A stretch of 64,000 bases of DNA from Neoarius graeffei (GCF_027579695.1 NC_083577.1:37113198-37177197), one strand, 5' to 3'; shown: positions 42,510-55,420, counted from the stretch's first letter. Translations and numbers: made by a program. Notes: generated by a model from the sequence alone, not told the origin.

Positions 42510-43670
42510 TCCTGCTGGCTTGTGAGCTGAAGATGCTTTAATTTGTATTATAATGAACAAGAAAATTAGTAACAAATGATGTCTGCCATTCCTAAAAAAC
42601 AGAACTATTCTCCAGTGTGTCCAAAATACATCAGCAGCTAAAGCTCTTTCCTCTTCTCCCTTGTTCTCCTCATTGTTCTGTTGAAGTATTGTTTTTTTTT
42701 CTCATTTTGTATTGAACTATTTGTATTTTGCTCACTTAGCTTAATCCATAATGTTGCAATTATATGCACTTTTTTGACAATTTTTTTTGGTACTAGGTTG
42801 TACTAGGGTTCTCTTCAGATTACTTTCGTGCATTTTGTCAGAGGCTGCAAAAAGTATTGATGAATTAGAATTTCGGAGTAACAGCATGGAACTTTGACCT
42901 TTCTCAGCCAGTTGGTGATTTTCACGCAGACATGCCATGAGGACGCCCAGTCTTTGGTTCTTTAAGATGAAGCAGTACTGTCTGTAGTCAGGGTACGGTT
43001 CTTGGAATATGTGATTTGAACCATTGCAAATGTATGAGTTCATGAAAATTTAAAAGTATATTCAGGGCAGTTCATTTGCTGAGATTATTCTAAGCCTATA
43101 ATCCAAACGAAGGGTTCTTTTTCTAAAGTTTCACAAATGTCTCCTTACCCCATGTGTGACTGTTAAAAAAAATCAAGTTTTGAAATGAACAGAGAGAAGA
43201 GTTAGATTGCAGTCTGCCCCTGTTTCCTTGTTTTCACAACCTATCACATTATAGTAGTGGGCAAGGCCATTTCTAACTATAAGGAGCTTAAAGTCTGCAA
43301 ACCACCAGGGGGCACTGTAAGAATGCAGGATTTTTAAAAATAATTCATTAATGTATTAATGTGTATATTTTATAAGAATATATTTTGGTAATAAGAGGTG
43401 ATGAGCCTGTGGTTAGTCGGAAACTTGAGAGGAATGACGAGGGTGATGAGTGCAAGGCAAGACTTTGTCACTTAGGGTCTCCAATGGTTCAGAAACAGCC
43501 CTGGGTGTGGGTTTGGTAGGGATAGTAGGCACATATCATGAACAATATTTAATGTCAGGAAAACATAAACACACCTTACCAGCATTAGATGTGTATTCAA
43601 TGCTAAAACATTGGTAGTTGTTTTGTTTCAGTCACTAGGTTGAGTATTTGAGAGCAGTCTGCAGGTAGCC
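42510..43670. other. no gene seen
   Basis: AT-rich sequence. No exon-like ORF with splice sites and no recognised repeat. Confidence 0.4.
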
Positions 43671-43680
43671 TTACAAACTT

Positions 43681-44058
43681 CCATCCATCCATCCATTATC
43701 CACAACCGCTTATCCTGTGTAGGGTCGCAGGCAAGCTGGAGCCTATCCCAGCTGACTACAGGTGAAAGGCGGGGTACACCCTGGACAAGTTGCCAGGTCA
43801 TCACAGGGCTGACACATAGAGACAAACAACCATTCACACTCACATTCACACCTACGGTCAATTTAGAGTCACCAGTTAACCTAACCTGCATGTCTTTGGA
43901 CTGTGGGGGAAACCAGAGCACCCGGAGGAAACCCACACAGACACGGGGAGAACATGCAAACTCCACACAGAAAGGCCCTCGTCAGCCGCTGGGCTTGAAC
44001 TCAGGACCTTCTTGCTGTGAAGTGACAGTGCTAACCACTACACCACCGTGCTGCCCCT
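43681..44058 (-). mobile_element. tRNA-derived SINE, minus strand
   Basis: Complete body, with a (CCAT)4 tail start at 43682. Short flanking repeat ACAAACTT (43673-43680, 44060-44067). Confidence 0.93.
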
Positions 44059-44282
44059 AACAAACTTATTTAGACATTTTAGAGTTTGTCAGCTGCCCTG
44101 TTAGTGTAAAAAAAGTAAAGGCTGGACAAAGAATAATTGAGTTACAAGTTAATATGAAGTCTATAACATCTACAGAGATTTAGCATGCCTATGAGTTTAA
44201 GTCTGTTAGCTTGTTAGTTAGGTCATGAGAACTATAATCCCAGTTCAAATAGTTTAAATAATTGGGTTGGGTGAGAGCTCCA

Positions 44283-44633
44283 AAGGGCGGCACATTGGTG
44301 TAGTGGTTAGCACTGTCGCCTCACAGCAAGAAGGTTCTGGGGTCGAGCCCAGTGGTCGACAGGGGCCTTTCTGTGTGGAATTTGTACGTTCTCCCCATGT
44401 CTACGTGGGTTTCCTCCGGGTGCTCCGATTTCCCCTACAGTCCAAAGACATGCAGTTAGGTTAAGTGGCTACTATAAATTGTCCATGAGTGTGTGTGTGA
44501 ATGATTGAGAGGAGAAATCCTCTATAATAATCCAGCAGAAGGCAACAGGAAACCACTAACGTAATTCTTCCCGAGAGACTTTGATGGCTGAAGCCTTCAG
44601 AGTGGCCACGTCACTGTAGCGATATGCCAGATA
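44283..44633 (+). mobile_element. SINE, CCTCTATAATAATCC-tail variant, 10-bp TSD
   Basis: Same subfamily as 14324-14692. TSD GAGAGCTCCA at 44273-44282 and 44634-44643. Confidence 0.93.
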
Positions 44634-44769
44634 GAGAGCTCCATGAATGTTTGCTGGATTGTAATGAATGTCCATCTCTTTGAACACTTGATGTCAGTTT
44701 ATTGTAGAAGTCTTTACCAGACTTTTTTTTTCTTCTTAAAATTGTTTCAGATTATTATTGCACCTTTCA

Positions 44770-45118
44770 TGAAAGAATAAACCTTTATTTGTCACATGCA
44801 CACTTCAGGCACAGTGAAATTCATCCTCTGCATTTAACCCATCTGAAGCAGTGAACACACACACCCAGAGCAGTGGGCATCCATACCAGAGCACCCGGGG
44901 AGCAGTTAGGGGTTAGGTACCTTGCTCAAGGGCACTTCAGCCCAAGGCCGCCCCACATCAACCTAACTGCATGTCTTTGGACTGTGGGGGAAACCGGAGC
45001 ACCCGGAGGAAACCCACGCAGACACTGGGGGAACATGCAAACTCCGCACAGAAAGGCCCTCACCGGCCACGGGGCTCGAACCCAGAACCTTCTTGCTGTG
45101 AGGCAACTGTGCTAACTA
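44770..45118 (-). mobile_element. SINE, long-tail variant, minus strand
   Basis: Head on the right. The tail contains TTTATTTGTCACATGCACAC and CAGTGAAATTCATCCTCTGC (as written on +). It is the uninterrupted counterpart of the copy split at 10040-11907. Confidence 0.9.
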
Positions 45119-45414
45119 TATAGCTAAATATATCTCGATTCTCTCAAATGTTAGCTAGGTAATCAATAGACTATAGGTATTGGGGGTAGTTCTTTGGTAA
45201 TGGAATGACATTCACAGCAAACTTGTGGTGACGTTTTAGTTGCAGTACTCAAGATAATGGTATTAAATAATGCTAATGCTATGCAAAAGACTTACAGTCA
45301 CTTACAGAAAATGTAAAGGTTCCTAAAATAGGGGAAAAAATGGTGACTATTACTCTTACCAAGCCTTCTTTGTTCTTCTATTAAATGTCATGAATGCAGT
45401 GAGCTATAGAAATA

Positions 45415-47022
45415 CAGTGGTGCTTGAAAGCTTGTGAACCCTTTAGAATTTTCTATATTTCTGCATAAATACGACCTAAAACATCATCAGATTTTCACAC
45501 AAGTCCTAAAAGCAGATAAAGAGAACCCAGTTAAACAAATGAGACAAAAATATTATACTTGGTCATTTATTTATTGAGGAAAATGATCCAATATTACATA
45601 TCTGTGAGTGGCAAAAGTATGTGAACCTTTGCTTTCAGTATCTGGCGTGACCCTCTTGTGCAGCAATAACTGCAACTAAACGTTTCCGGTAACTGTTGAT
45701 CAGTCCTGCACACCAGCTTGGAGGAATTTTAGCCCATTCCTCCATACAGAACAGCTTCAACTCTGGGATGTTGGTGGGTTTCCTCGCATGAACTGCTCAC
45801 TTCAGGTCCTTCCACAACATTGCGATTGGATTAAGGTCAGGACTTTGACTTGGCCATTCCAAAACATTAACTTTATTCTTCTTTAACCATTCTTTGGTAG
45901 AATGACTTGTGTGCTTAGGGTCATTGTCTTGCTGCATGACCCACCTTCTCTTGAGATTCAGTTCATGGACAGATGTCCTGATATTTTCCTTTAGAATTCG
46001 CTGGTATAATTCAGAATTCATTGTTCCATCAATGATGGAAAGCCGTCCTGGCCCAGATGCAGCAAAACAGGCCCAAACCATGATACTACCACCACAATGT
46101 TTCATAGATGGGATAAGGTTCTTATGCTGGAATGCAGTGTTTTCCTTTCTCCAAACATAACGCTTCTCATTTAAACCAAAAAGTCCTATTTTGGTCTCAT
46201 CCATCCACAAAACATTTTTCCAATAACCTTCTGGCTTGTCCATGTGATCTTTAGCAAACTGCAGACAAGCAGCAATGTTCTTTTTGGAGAGCAGTGGCTT
46301 TCTCCTTGCAACCCTGCCATGCACATCATTGTTGTTCAGTGTTCTCCTGATGGTGGACTCATGAACATTAATATTAGCCAATGTGAGAGAGGCCTTCAGT
46401 TGCTTAGAAGTTGCCCTGGGGTTCTTTGTGACCTTGCTGACTATGACACACCTTGCTCTTGGAGTGATCTTTGTTGGTCGACCACTCCTGGGGAGGGTAA
46501 CAATGGTCTTGAATTTCCTCCATCTGTACACAATCTGTCTGACTGTGGATTGGTGGAGTCCAAACTCTTTAGAGATGGTTTTGTAACCTTTTCCAGCCTG
46601 ATGAGCATCAACAACGCTTTTTCTGAGGTCCTCAGAAATCTCCTTTGTTCGTGCCATGATACACTTCCACAAACGTGTTGTGATGATCAGACTTTGATAG
46701 ATCCCTGTTCTTTAAATAAAACAGGGTGCCCACTCACACCTGATTGTCATCCCATTGATTGAAAACACCTGACTCTAATTTCACCTTCAAATTAACTGCT
46801 AATCCTAGAGGTTCACATACTTTTGTCACTCACAGATATGTAATATTGGATCATTTTCCTCAATAAATAAATGATCAAGTATAATATTTTTGTCTGATTT
46901 GTTTAACCGGGTTCTCTTTATCTGCTTTTAGGACTTGTGTGAAAATCTGATGATGTTTTAGGTCATATTTATGCAGAAATATAGAAAATTCTAAAGGGTT
47001 CACAAACTTTCAAGCACCACTG
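45415..47022 (-). mobile_element. Tc1 transposon (copy E)
   Basis: TIRs CAGTGGTGCTTGAAAGCTTG and inverse, TA on both sides (45413-45414, 47023-47024), 1608 bp. Same family as B, D and F. Confidence 0.96.
45635..46657 (-). pseudogene. Tc1 transposase with one nonsense codon (copy E)
   Basis: From MARTKEISEDLRKSVVDAHQ (46657). A longer in-frame ATG exists at 46672, but MARTKEI is the family start. First catalytic Asp is present (WMDETKIGLF), as are [11 protein letters not shown] and SPDLNPIAMLW. In the last, Glu of PIE has become Ala, so the third catalytic residue is lost. The frame stops at TGA right after MLWKDLK (45797-45799; CGA-to-TGA type), then continues in frame to the stop at 45635. 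Confidence 0.92.
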
Positions 47023-47437
47023 TACACCCCACTTGTGTATGGCATGTATATATTGAACAGATGATAACTTCAAAGAAAAAACAGTCTTCATGTCAGAACT
47101 ATAGTGAACTTCCTGGTTACACAGTTGCACTTTTTGACTATATAGTACACGGTTATAGAAGTGAGTTATTTATAATCATGCTATCTGTTATCACTCAAAT
47201 GAGGATGGATTCCTTTTTGAATCTGGTTCCTCTCAAGGTTTCTTCCTCATGATGTCTCAGGGAGATTTTCCTTCCCATCGTCGGCTCAGGTTTGCTCATT
47301 AGGAATAAATACATTTATTAGGGATAAATTTATTAGTTCATATGTTTAAAATCTTCATTTTTCTGTAAAGCTGCTTTGCGACAATGCCTGTTATTGAAAG
47401 CACTATACAAGTAAATTGAATTGGATTGAATTGATGA

Positions 47438-48364
47438 CGGCCGGCACGGTGGTGTAGTGGTTAGCACTGTTGCCTCACAGCAAGAAGGTCCCAGCGGCCG
47501 GCGTGGGCCTTTCTGTGTGGAGTTTGCATGTTCTCCCCATGTCCATGTGGGTTTCCTCCGGGTGCTCCGGTTTCCCCCACAGTCCAAAGACATGCAGGTT
47601 AGGCTAATTGGTGACTCTAAATTGACCGTAGGTGTGAATGTGAGTGTGAATGGTTGTTTGTCTCTGATTCTTGACAGCCTCAAGGTTCTTCTCAGCAAGT
47701 TTCAAGTCACTACCTTAAACTCTGTAGCGCCACCAGCAGCTCAAAGTCGCAGGTACATTTCTGCTTGTCACTTTTGAACCGTTGGTCCGATTTTCAAAAA
47801 CTTGCTATCCCTGGAATCCTTGGGCCAAGACGAATCCAGCGCACCCTATGACGTCATTTTCAACCCCGGAAAATTTTCCCGCCATTTTGAATTTTGTGTA
47901 AATCAATTAAAATGCTTCTCCTCCCTCAATTTTTGACCATTTTCTTCCAAACTTGGTACATAGCAACTTTGGACTAGGCTGCACAAGAATCTTTACCGGT
48001 GTTTAGAATTTCTTAGGCGTTTGGCCGTGGCAGCCAATCAAAATTGCCTGCGCAGACGCGAAACAGGAAGTGTGCTCATATCTCAGCCGCCCTTTGGTGT
48101 ATCTTAACGAAACTTGGTGGCATTATGCTGCACCCCACCTGAAAGGCCCACAAAAAAATTGGAACAAATTGGCCGCTAGGGTGCGCTATACCTAGGAAAA
48201 ATGGGATTTTTTGAAAAACTACACACATTTTCAGACATCCGCTGCTCTGGCATGCTTTCACCTAGAGACGTGGCTATGCGCACTGCATCACTCTCACAAT
48301 TTCCCCCAGGGGAATTGTTGCCTCTAGAACAGGATAAGCGGCTACAGATAATGGATGGATGGAT
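47438..48364 (+). mobile_element. SINE whose middle is replaced by about 660 bp of unknown sequence
   Basis: The SINE head (47438-47665) and its last about 35 bp (AACAGGATAAGCGGCTACAG, 48328-48364) are bracketed by the TSD GAATTGATGA (47428-47437, 48365-48374). Between them lies 47668-48327 (CGCCACCAGCAGCTCAAAGT, TTTTCCCGCCATTTTGAAT, CTCATATCTCAGCCGCC), which has no SINE similarity. Confidence 0.75.
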
Positions 48365-48374
48365 GAATTGATGA

Positions 48375-49544
48375 TATTGTGTGAAATGATGACATAAGCC
48401 TACTGCATAGATTATTACCAACAGTCATGTCCTACTGTGAACAATACACACATCTGTAAGCATACCTGAACTGTCTGAGCTAACTTCTCACACATCCTGT
48501 CTTGCATTTCCATGTCTGTGGCATTGTTTGAATTGGTTCTACTGGGATGTGCTGTTAATTAATGTGTGTGTTATGGGATTAGATTATAAATCAATGACCA
48601 AAATAATACAACATGAATGAATAACATGATTTTTCACTCTAAAATGGACAAAAGAGGAAAAAAAGAGAATAAGTCAACAACATAAAGGAATGCAGGCTAC
48701 CCAGTATAGCAGACCATTATTTTCTCTAGCCCATTTTCTTTCTGCTCAAACACAAGGCATTTGCTCTGAAACGCAACATTTTTTAAAAATAAATATGCAC
48801 ACATTTAATCAGATGCCCCACTTTTCTCAGAGCGTGTTCCCGTTGACCGACATGTTTAAAATCTATCGTAGCAACATGGCTGATTTTGGGAATTATATTG
48901 ATGGGCAATTCCAGCGAAAATCTGATCCATACATTTAACCAAAAACAAAGACAGAAAAGTCTCCCTCACTCTCTCTCTCTCTCTCTCTCTTAAACACACA
49001 TGCCACTCTTAAACATATGTGCACACCCATTCCAATTACACATTTACAATCTTAAAGTGAGAGAGTTGTTCAGTCAAGCTCTCACAATGCTACAGAGAAG
49101 GTGTACAAATAGAAAAGCCCAGAAGAACGCACTCAAAGCAAATATCTTACTAATATAATGTAATTACAGTGACAACTATGTTGTGTTTTTAATTTACTTG
49201 GAGCTGCTATAACATGTGAATTTCCCCTACAGAGATCAATAAAGTTTTATTGTATTTTATCTTATGTTATGAGAGAGCTGGCACCATATACCAACACTGT
49301 GACAAACCCAGCCTGATCTCTTGGAAATCTGTACAAATTCAAATGAACAATTTGGTTGATTTCGTTTGATTTCATATGAATGATGTTTTTAGAAAGCCTT
49401 AACCTTCGTATTTTTCCATATATCTCAAGTCATATAGTGATGGTAGTTGAAGATTCATTATTAGAGTTATATTACATTAAAGAATGTGGTCGTCATTGGT
49501 ATATTGAAGCTTTCTGTGAGTTTATTTAGTGTTTTTGGAAGGAG
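48375..49544. other. no gene seen
   Basis: AT-rich with a (CT)n run at about 48969-48992 and a retroposon-like tail near 49205-49265. Probably intronic if the upstream col8a1 exon is real. Confidence 0.4.
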
Positions 49545-49695
49545 TCTCAACCTGCCCAGGGTGTCCCCTGTCTCTTGCCCGATGTCAGCTGGGATTGGCT
49601 CCAGCTTCCCTCATGACCCTGGCGGATAAGTGGTATAGATAATGGATGGATGGATGGATGGATGGATGGATGGATGGATGGATGGATGGATGGAA
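49545..49695 (+). mobile_element. SINE 3' fragment with (ATGG)n tail
   Basis: CTGCCCAGGGTGTCCCC, CAGCTGGGATTGGCTCCAGC, GGATAAGTGGTATAGATAAT, then about 12 units of GGAT/ATGG (49641-49694). 5'-truncated. Confidence 0.85.
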
Positions 49696-51520
49696 GTAGT
49701 CTCCAGTGTCAGTGCAATATTCAGAGGTATATCTGTAAGTTTTCCAGGATAGGAAATTTTTCATGAAGAAGGGCTTTGTCTGTGTTTTAACGAGTTGCGT
49801 TTTTTTTCTTAATAATTCCAAGAAAAGGAAAAAAATAAGCGAATGCCTGTTTAGAGCTGATGAACTGTTAACTTGTTTCGCCGGAACTAACTTCTTTCAC
49901 AGATGTTCCACAGCATTAAACATACTGTAAATGGACAAAACGTTGTTCCTTAATCAATAAATAATTATAATCATTAGCAGATTGCTTTGCTATAAGAAGA
50001 ATAAAACACTTTGGGACATGCTGTTATTGGAAAATAATCAATTTCCATGTTGTAAAGGCCCTCACATCACATCACATTACCTATTGTTGATTATTTCCCA
50101 AAATAGGCATGCCCCATTGTGCTTTATTCCTTACTTATCACAGTGCAACACAACTGCTTTATTTTAATTCCTCAACATTCATGTGTGCTATAAATTGCAG
50201 CCAAAGTAATAAAAACTAGTCACAGTATTTCAGTACCTAATGGTTTATGTCATAATTAATGGAACACAAGCTTTCTGATCCTGGTACTCATGCTCGTGTT
50301 CGATTACCAGTCAAATATTTTGACACCGTTGGACAACTGTTTGGACAGTGGCTCATGTGTCAGGATGGCCCTCATACTGAAGGCCTTCTTAAACATGGCC
50401 TCGGACCCCAGGCCTTTTGTTCATCCCTTCTGTTGGAATCTCACGCAGCACATCAGCCAATAAACACAGCTTGCAAAATTACCACCTCATGGCACAAATA
50501 GCGCAGGTTAAGACAAAACACACACCCACACAATAGGCTTACTAGGATACAGCTGGCCCCTAAAAATCCAATATTTACAAAGCTATCATCATTTCTCTAT
50601 TCGTCTGCTGGTTTCAGTCAATTTGGTCATTTCCTTGCATTCCGTTTCTACTCTCACTTTGTCTTCTTGTCAACACAGACCAGTAGACTAACAAAGAGAC
50701 ATCTAAATCATCAGTGAGAGGCCTGGCATTTTGTGACTACAGGACAAAAATGTCAAGAGAGAGAAATGGAAAGAGCTCAAAGATGGACTTAATCAATGCT
50801 TGGAACAAATATTCCACCACTGCATTCTTAATAGTCTGGGATTTATACTATTAACAGATGTGAAAGACTGAACGTTTGTTTATTTCTGTTTTTGTATTTG
50901 TTAATAACTCGATGGAACATGCCATCACAGTGGAGGCTCTTTTTTTTCTGCCAGTGGCATACAAAAATTTCACTGTTTGATTAGGTATTATTATGCATCT
51001 ATGTTCCTAGCTTGCCAGCCAATAAACTAAAATTATTAAAATATTCTCTCTCCAATGAGCTAAGTACACTAGGGTTAGTGTTCCTAAAAAGCAAATGGGA
51101 ACAAAACAGGCAAAGAGAAATTCTCCAGTTTTGACTCAAGTGGAGCAATCAAATTGTGGCCTAATTGAACCGGGACTAGCATCATTACCTGTTGGTGAGT
51201 CTGAATCAATGATTGATAAATAATGATCTAATAAATAACCACACAAAATTAAGCTGATTTTTTAAATTGACTTGATTTTTCTGATGCATGATTTTGACCT
51301 TTGGATTCAGATGACAGAAGAATGACATGGAGTACTATATGTCAGACTAACAGCCCTGTTCAGTGTCCAGTAGCTACAAAAGAGCACTCATTCTGTCTGC
51401 TCATCCGCTTAGTCAGCTTACAGCATTTTCACAGCACACTGATAATAAGAGTGCGAATCGCAGAAGGAACCTGTTAACTGTGTGCGTATGTGTTGTCTAC
51501 TGTAGGCCTGAAAGCAAAAC
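49696..51520. other. no gene seen
   Basis: AT-rich single-copy-looking sequence. ORFs are short and without codon or splice support. Confidence 0.4.
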
Positions 51521-53122
51521 CTTGAAAGTTTGTGAACCCTTTAGAATTTTCTATATTTCTGCATAAATATGACCTAAAACATCATCAGATTTTCACACAA
51601 GTCTTAAAAGTAGATAAAGAAAACCAAGTTAAACAAATGAGACAAAAATATTATACTTGGCCATTTATTTATTGAGGAAAATGATCCAATATTACATATC
51701 TGTGAGTGGCAAAAGTATGTGAACCTTTGTTTTCAGTATCTGGTGTGACCCCCTTGTGCAGCAATAACTGCAACTAAACATTTCCGGTAACTGTTGATCA
51801 GTCCTGCACACCGGCTTGGAGGAATTTTAGCCCATTCTTCTGTACAGAACAGCTTCAACTCTGGGATGCTGGTGGGTTTCCTCACATGAACTGCTCGCTT
51901 CAGGTCCTTCCACAACATTTCGATTGGATTAAGGTCAGGACTTTGACTTGGCCATTCCAAAACACTAATTTTATTCTTCTTTAACCATTCTTTGGTAGAA
52001 TGACTTGTGTGCTTAGGGTCGTTATCTTGCTGCATGATCCACCTTCTCTTGAGATTCAGTTCATGGACAGATGTCCTGACATTTTCCTTTAGAATTTGCT
52101 GGTATAATTCAGAATTCATTGTTCCATCAATGACGGCAAGCCGTCCTGACCCAGATACAGCAAAACAGGCCCAAACCATGATGCTACCACCACCATTTTT
52201 CACAGATGGGATAAGGTTCTTATACTGGAATGCAGTGTTTTCCTTTCTCCAAACATAACGTTTCTCATTTAAACCAAAAAGTTGTATTTTGGTCTCATTT
52301 GTCCACAAAACATTTTTCCAATAACCTTCTGGCTTGTCCACGTGATCTTTAGCAAACTGCAGACAAGCAGCAATGTTCTTTTTGGAGAGCAGTGGCTTTC
52401 TCCTTGCAACCCTGCCATGCACACCATTGTTGCTCAGTGTTCTCCTGATGGTGGACTCATGAACATTAACATTAGCCAATGTGAGAGAGGCCTTCAGTTG
52501 CTTAGAAGTTACCCTGGGGTCCTTTGTGACCTTGCTGACTATTACACGCCTTGCTCTTGGAGTGATCTTTGTTGTTCGACCACTCCTGGGGAGGGTAACA
52601 ATGGTCTTGAATTTCTTCCATTTGTATGCAATATGTCTGACTGTGGATTGGTGGAGTCCAAACTCTTTAGAGATGGTTTTGTAATCTTTTCCAGCCTGAT
52701 GAGCATCAACAACGCTTTTTCTGAGGTTCTCAGAAATCTCCTTTGTTCGTGCCATGATGCACTTCCACAAACATGTGTTGTGAAGATCAGACTTTGATAG
52801 ATCCCTGTTCTTTTAATAAAACAGGGTGCCCACTCCCACCTGATTGTCATCCCATTGATTGAAAACACCTGACTCTAATTTCACCTTCAAATTAACTGAT
52901 AATCCTAGAGGTTCACATACTTTTGCCACTCACAGATATGTAATATTGGATCATTTTCCTCAATAAATAAGTGACCAAGTATAATATTTTTGTCTCATTT
53001 GTTTAACTGGGTTCTCTTTATCTACTTTTAGGACTTGTGTGAAAATCGGCTGATGTTTTAGGTCATATTTATGCAGAAATATAGAAAATTCTAAAGGGTT
53101 CACAAACTTTCAAGCACCACTG
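51521..53122 (-). mobile_element. Tc1 transposon (copy F), left terminus missing
   Basis: The right end is complete (CAAGCACCACTG at 53122, TA after). The left end begins at CTTGAAAGTTTGTGAACC and lacks the outermost CAGTGGTG and its TA. The body is otherwise like copy D. Confidence 0.95.
51733..52755 (-). CDS. Tc1 transposase, uninterrupted ORF but catalytic Asp153 changed to Asn
   Basis: DDE transposase (cut-and-paste at TA). An intact 340-aa frame from MARTKEISENLRKSVVDAHQ to IAAQGGHTRY; the ORF extends five codons upstream to another ATG (52770). N-terminal paired-like HTH (residues about 5-110) with a changed AT-hook-like motif SGRTTK (others SGRPTK), then the catalytic core: WTNETKIQLF at 151-160 where the family has [21 protein letters not shown], and [11 protein letters not shown]. 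Loss of the first Asp predicts no catalysis, though DNA binding could remain. It is the only transposase frame in the window without a stop. Likely an inactive relic with a fortuitously open frame. Confidence 0.9.
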   Translation of the reverse strand: MARTKEISENLRKSVVDAHQAGKDYKTISKEFGLHQSTVRHIAYKWKKFKTIVTLPRSGRTTKITPRARRVIVSKVTKDPRVTSKQLKASLTLANVNVHESTIRRTLSNNGVHGRVARRKPLLSKKNIAACLQFAKDHVDKPEGYWKNVLWTNETKIQLFGLNEKRYVWRKENTAFQYKNLIPSVKNGGGSIMVWACFAVSGSGRLAVIDGTMNSELYQQILKENVRTSVHELNLKRRWIMQQDNDPKHTSHSTKEWLKKNKISVLEWPSQSPDLNPIEMLWKDLKRAVHVRKPTSIPELKLFCTEEWAKIPPSRCAGLINSYRKCLVAVIAAQGGHTRY

Positions 53123-53124
53123 TA

Positions 53125-54643
53125 AATGTTAAATGAGTTTGAGCTTGAACTGTGTATGTATGTTGTACAGTTTGTGCACGTTTCTATTTTTAAGTTGACT
53201 GGTGGATGTTTAAATTGATGTAAACAGGAACTGCACGATGGGCATGGGCAAGGATGTTTTTATATATGCTATATAAGACTCTGGTATTGTGATATTGCAC
53301 TGAAAAAATCAAAGGCTGAATCAAAAACGCATCTCTGCTATGACTTTTCCCTTTAGGTGTATATAAACTGTAATATGTATGCTTGATGATTTAAAAAAAA
53401 AAGCAAAACAATAACTGTGCGGTGGTTTCAGTCTATTCCAGGATGTATTATAACCAACAGCTAATTGATCTCTACCCTTTCAAGAATGATGATCTGTGAT
53501 CAGATGTATACATAAAGAGAAACTGCTATTCAATCAGTACTCCTACTAGGAGAATTTCAGCCTTGGCAAAAGGAGAGTGTTCTAGTCTTGGAGAATAAAT
53601 CTAGTGGATATTTGTTAACCATCTCCTCTTGGCTAGATTATAACACACGTGATTGGTGTTATCCGTTCAACACGTCTTTTGAATGTTTTGAGTCGTAGTT
53701 CCTTGGAACTGAATTTTCAGACCCTTCTGGAGACTACTTGTATGATCCAAACGGGTTTATTATTACCTTTCTTTATGGAGTCACATATGTTGAATTCATA
53801 AAAGAAAGAATCTGATCACTGAATGTATTGCAAATGATCCTGCTTGATAGATGGTATAAGATCCACAAGGTTTAGCACTGAACTGTTGCCAGTGCACATT
53901 ATTATACACATCTCGGAACTGTGGACCGTCTCGTCAGTGCTCACATTACATCCTGTCATCATTAATGTGTTTATCTCATTAATTATGCTATTTTCCTTCC
54001 TAAGTTGCAGCTAGATTTTATAATTAACAGTGACTTTAATTAAATTCTTAAACATTAGAGTGAGCATTTAATAACACACTGCATATAACAAAATTATTAG
54101 CATTGTATCAGCTGGGAACAAATGAACACAACAAGGTTTTTAAAAAAGGGTTAATTAATTTTGCCATGGATCATACCCACACGCTTTACCAATAGAGGTT
54201 TAGTGTACGGTCTTTTAATGACATCATACATCCAGAGATGAATTAAGGTTCTGTGACTTTATACAACAATCCAGAGTACCAGTGCATTTTTATCCATTGT
54301 ACTAACAAAATATACAATCTTGATTCATCAGTCCCAAATGAATTAAGTAGTTAAATAGCTTGTAAACTACACATAAAAGTCAATTGTCATAACAACATGA
54401 AAGCTTCTAATTAAAAAAAAAAAATTACGAAAAAGACAATGAATACAGGTGTATATACATTTGTGAGAAGACAAAGTGAGAAAGAGAATATAGATTACCT
54501 TCACCTTTTTGTTTTCAGTCGTATAGGGGATAATCTCAGGGATCTGGACAATCCTGCACACAAACTCCTACACACATGCCCCTCACCAACTGAATGGATG
54601 GATGACTGGACTTAAACAAGCAGCACCCTACACACACACTCAC
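53125..54643. other. no gene seen, possible col8a1 first intron
   Basis: AT-rich sequence, nothing recognised. Confidence 0.4.
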
Positions 54644-54740
54644 CTTATATCTCCTGTCAGGACAGGAGGGGAGGAGAAAGGGAGCGAGACAGTAGGGGGT
54701 GGAGGTGAAGAGAGAAAATCATCCTCTGGAGAAAAAAAAA
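54644..54740 (-). promoter_or_regulatory. candidate noncoding 5' exon (possibly col8a1)
   Basis: On the minus strand a CT-rich stretch (CTCGCTCCCTTTCTCCTCCC) leads to CAGGAGATATAAG followed by a perfect donor GTGAGTGTGTGTG (intron from 54643). Mammalian COL8A1 begins with noncoding exons far upstream, so this is a reasonable but unproven candidate. Confidence 0.25.
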
Positions 54741-55420
54741 ACAATTTGGAATATTGTCTCACTTACTAATGAGACTTGGAGTAATTGCTTGACTTAAACT
54801 TTTTTTTTCCTTTGCATCACGATCTCTTGGTATTAATGGTTCGGAAAACAGAATCCATTTATTCTTGATTCAGATCAAGAACCAGGCTGTAGCTAGTGTG
54901 TACTAGCCAGATGGGAACCATCAGGGCCTTCTAGGCCTTCAGAGAAGGCCCAAACATATCAGCATTTCAAAAGTTATATTTCATTTCTTTCATTCTTTGA
55001 TTTCTTTCATAATTTCATTATAGTTATTCTCTTCTAATTCTAATTTGGCCTCATATTTTTTTTCTATCAAATTTGCTTCAGGTTACTGTCCTGAAAACAT
55101 TAAAATCGAATTATCCAATGAGATTTTTTTTGTTTGTTGTGTCTAGGCTGAGAAGAGTTTAGAGCTGGCTCACTCACTGGTTAGGACTTCATTGCCGGGA
55201 CAGAAGACCATGGCAGTGTATGTTTATGTAGGAAGTGACAGATGAATTAACCAATCAGATTTTGATTTATAATGGGAGGGACCAAAAATTTATTGCCCTA
55301 GGCCTTCTCGTAGCTTAACTGTGATTCGGCGCCATCAGTGCAGCAGTGGAGTAACCTTCCAGCCAGTGTAGCGTTCATCAGTAGTGTTAGCGAATGCTAA
55401 TAAAGCAGTCAAGCCAGTGT
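54741..55420. other. no gene seen
   Basis: AT-rich. A small hairpin CAGGGCCTTCTAGGCCTTCA near 54922-54950 and AGGCCTTCTC near 55301 hint at an unrecognised repeat. Confidence 0.35.
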
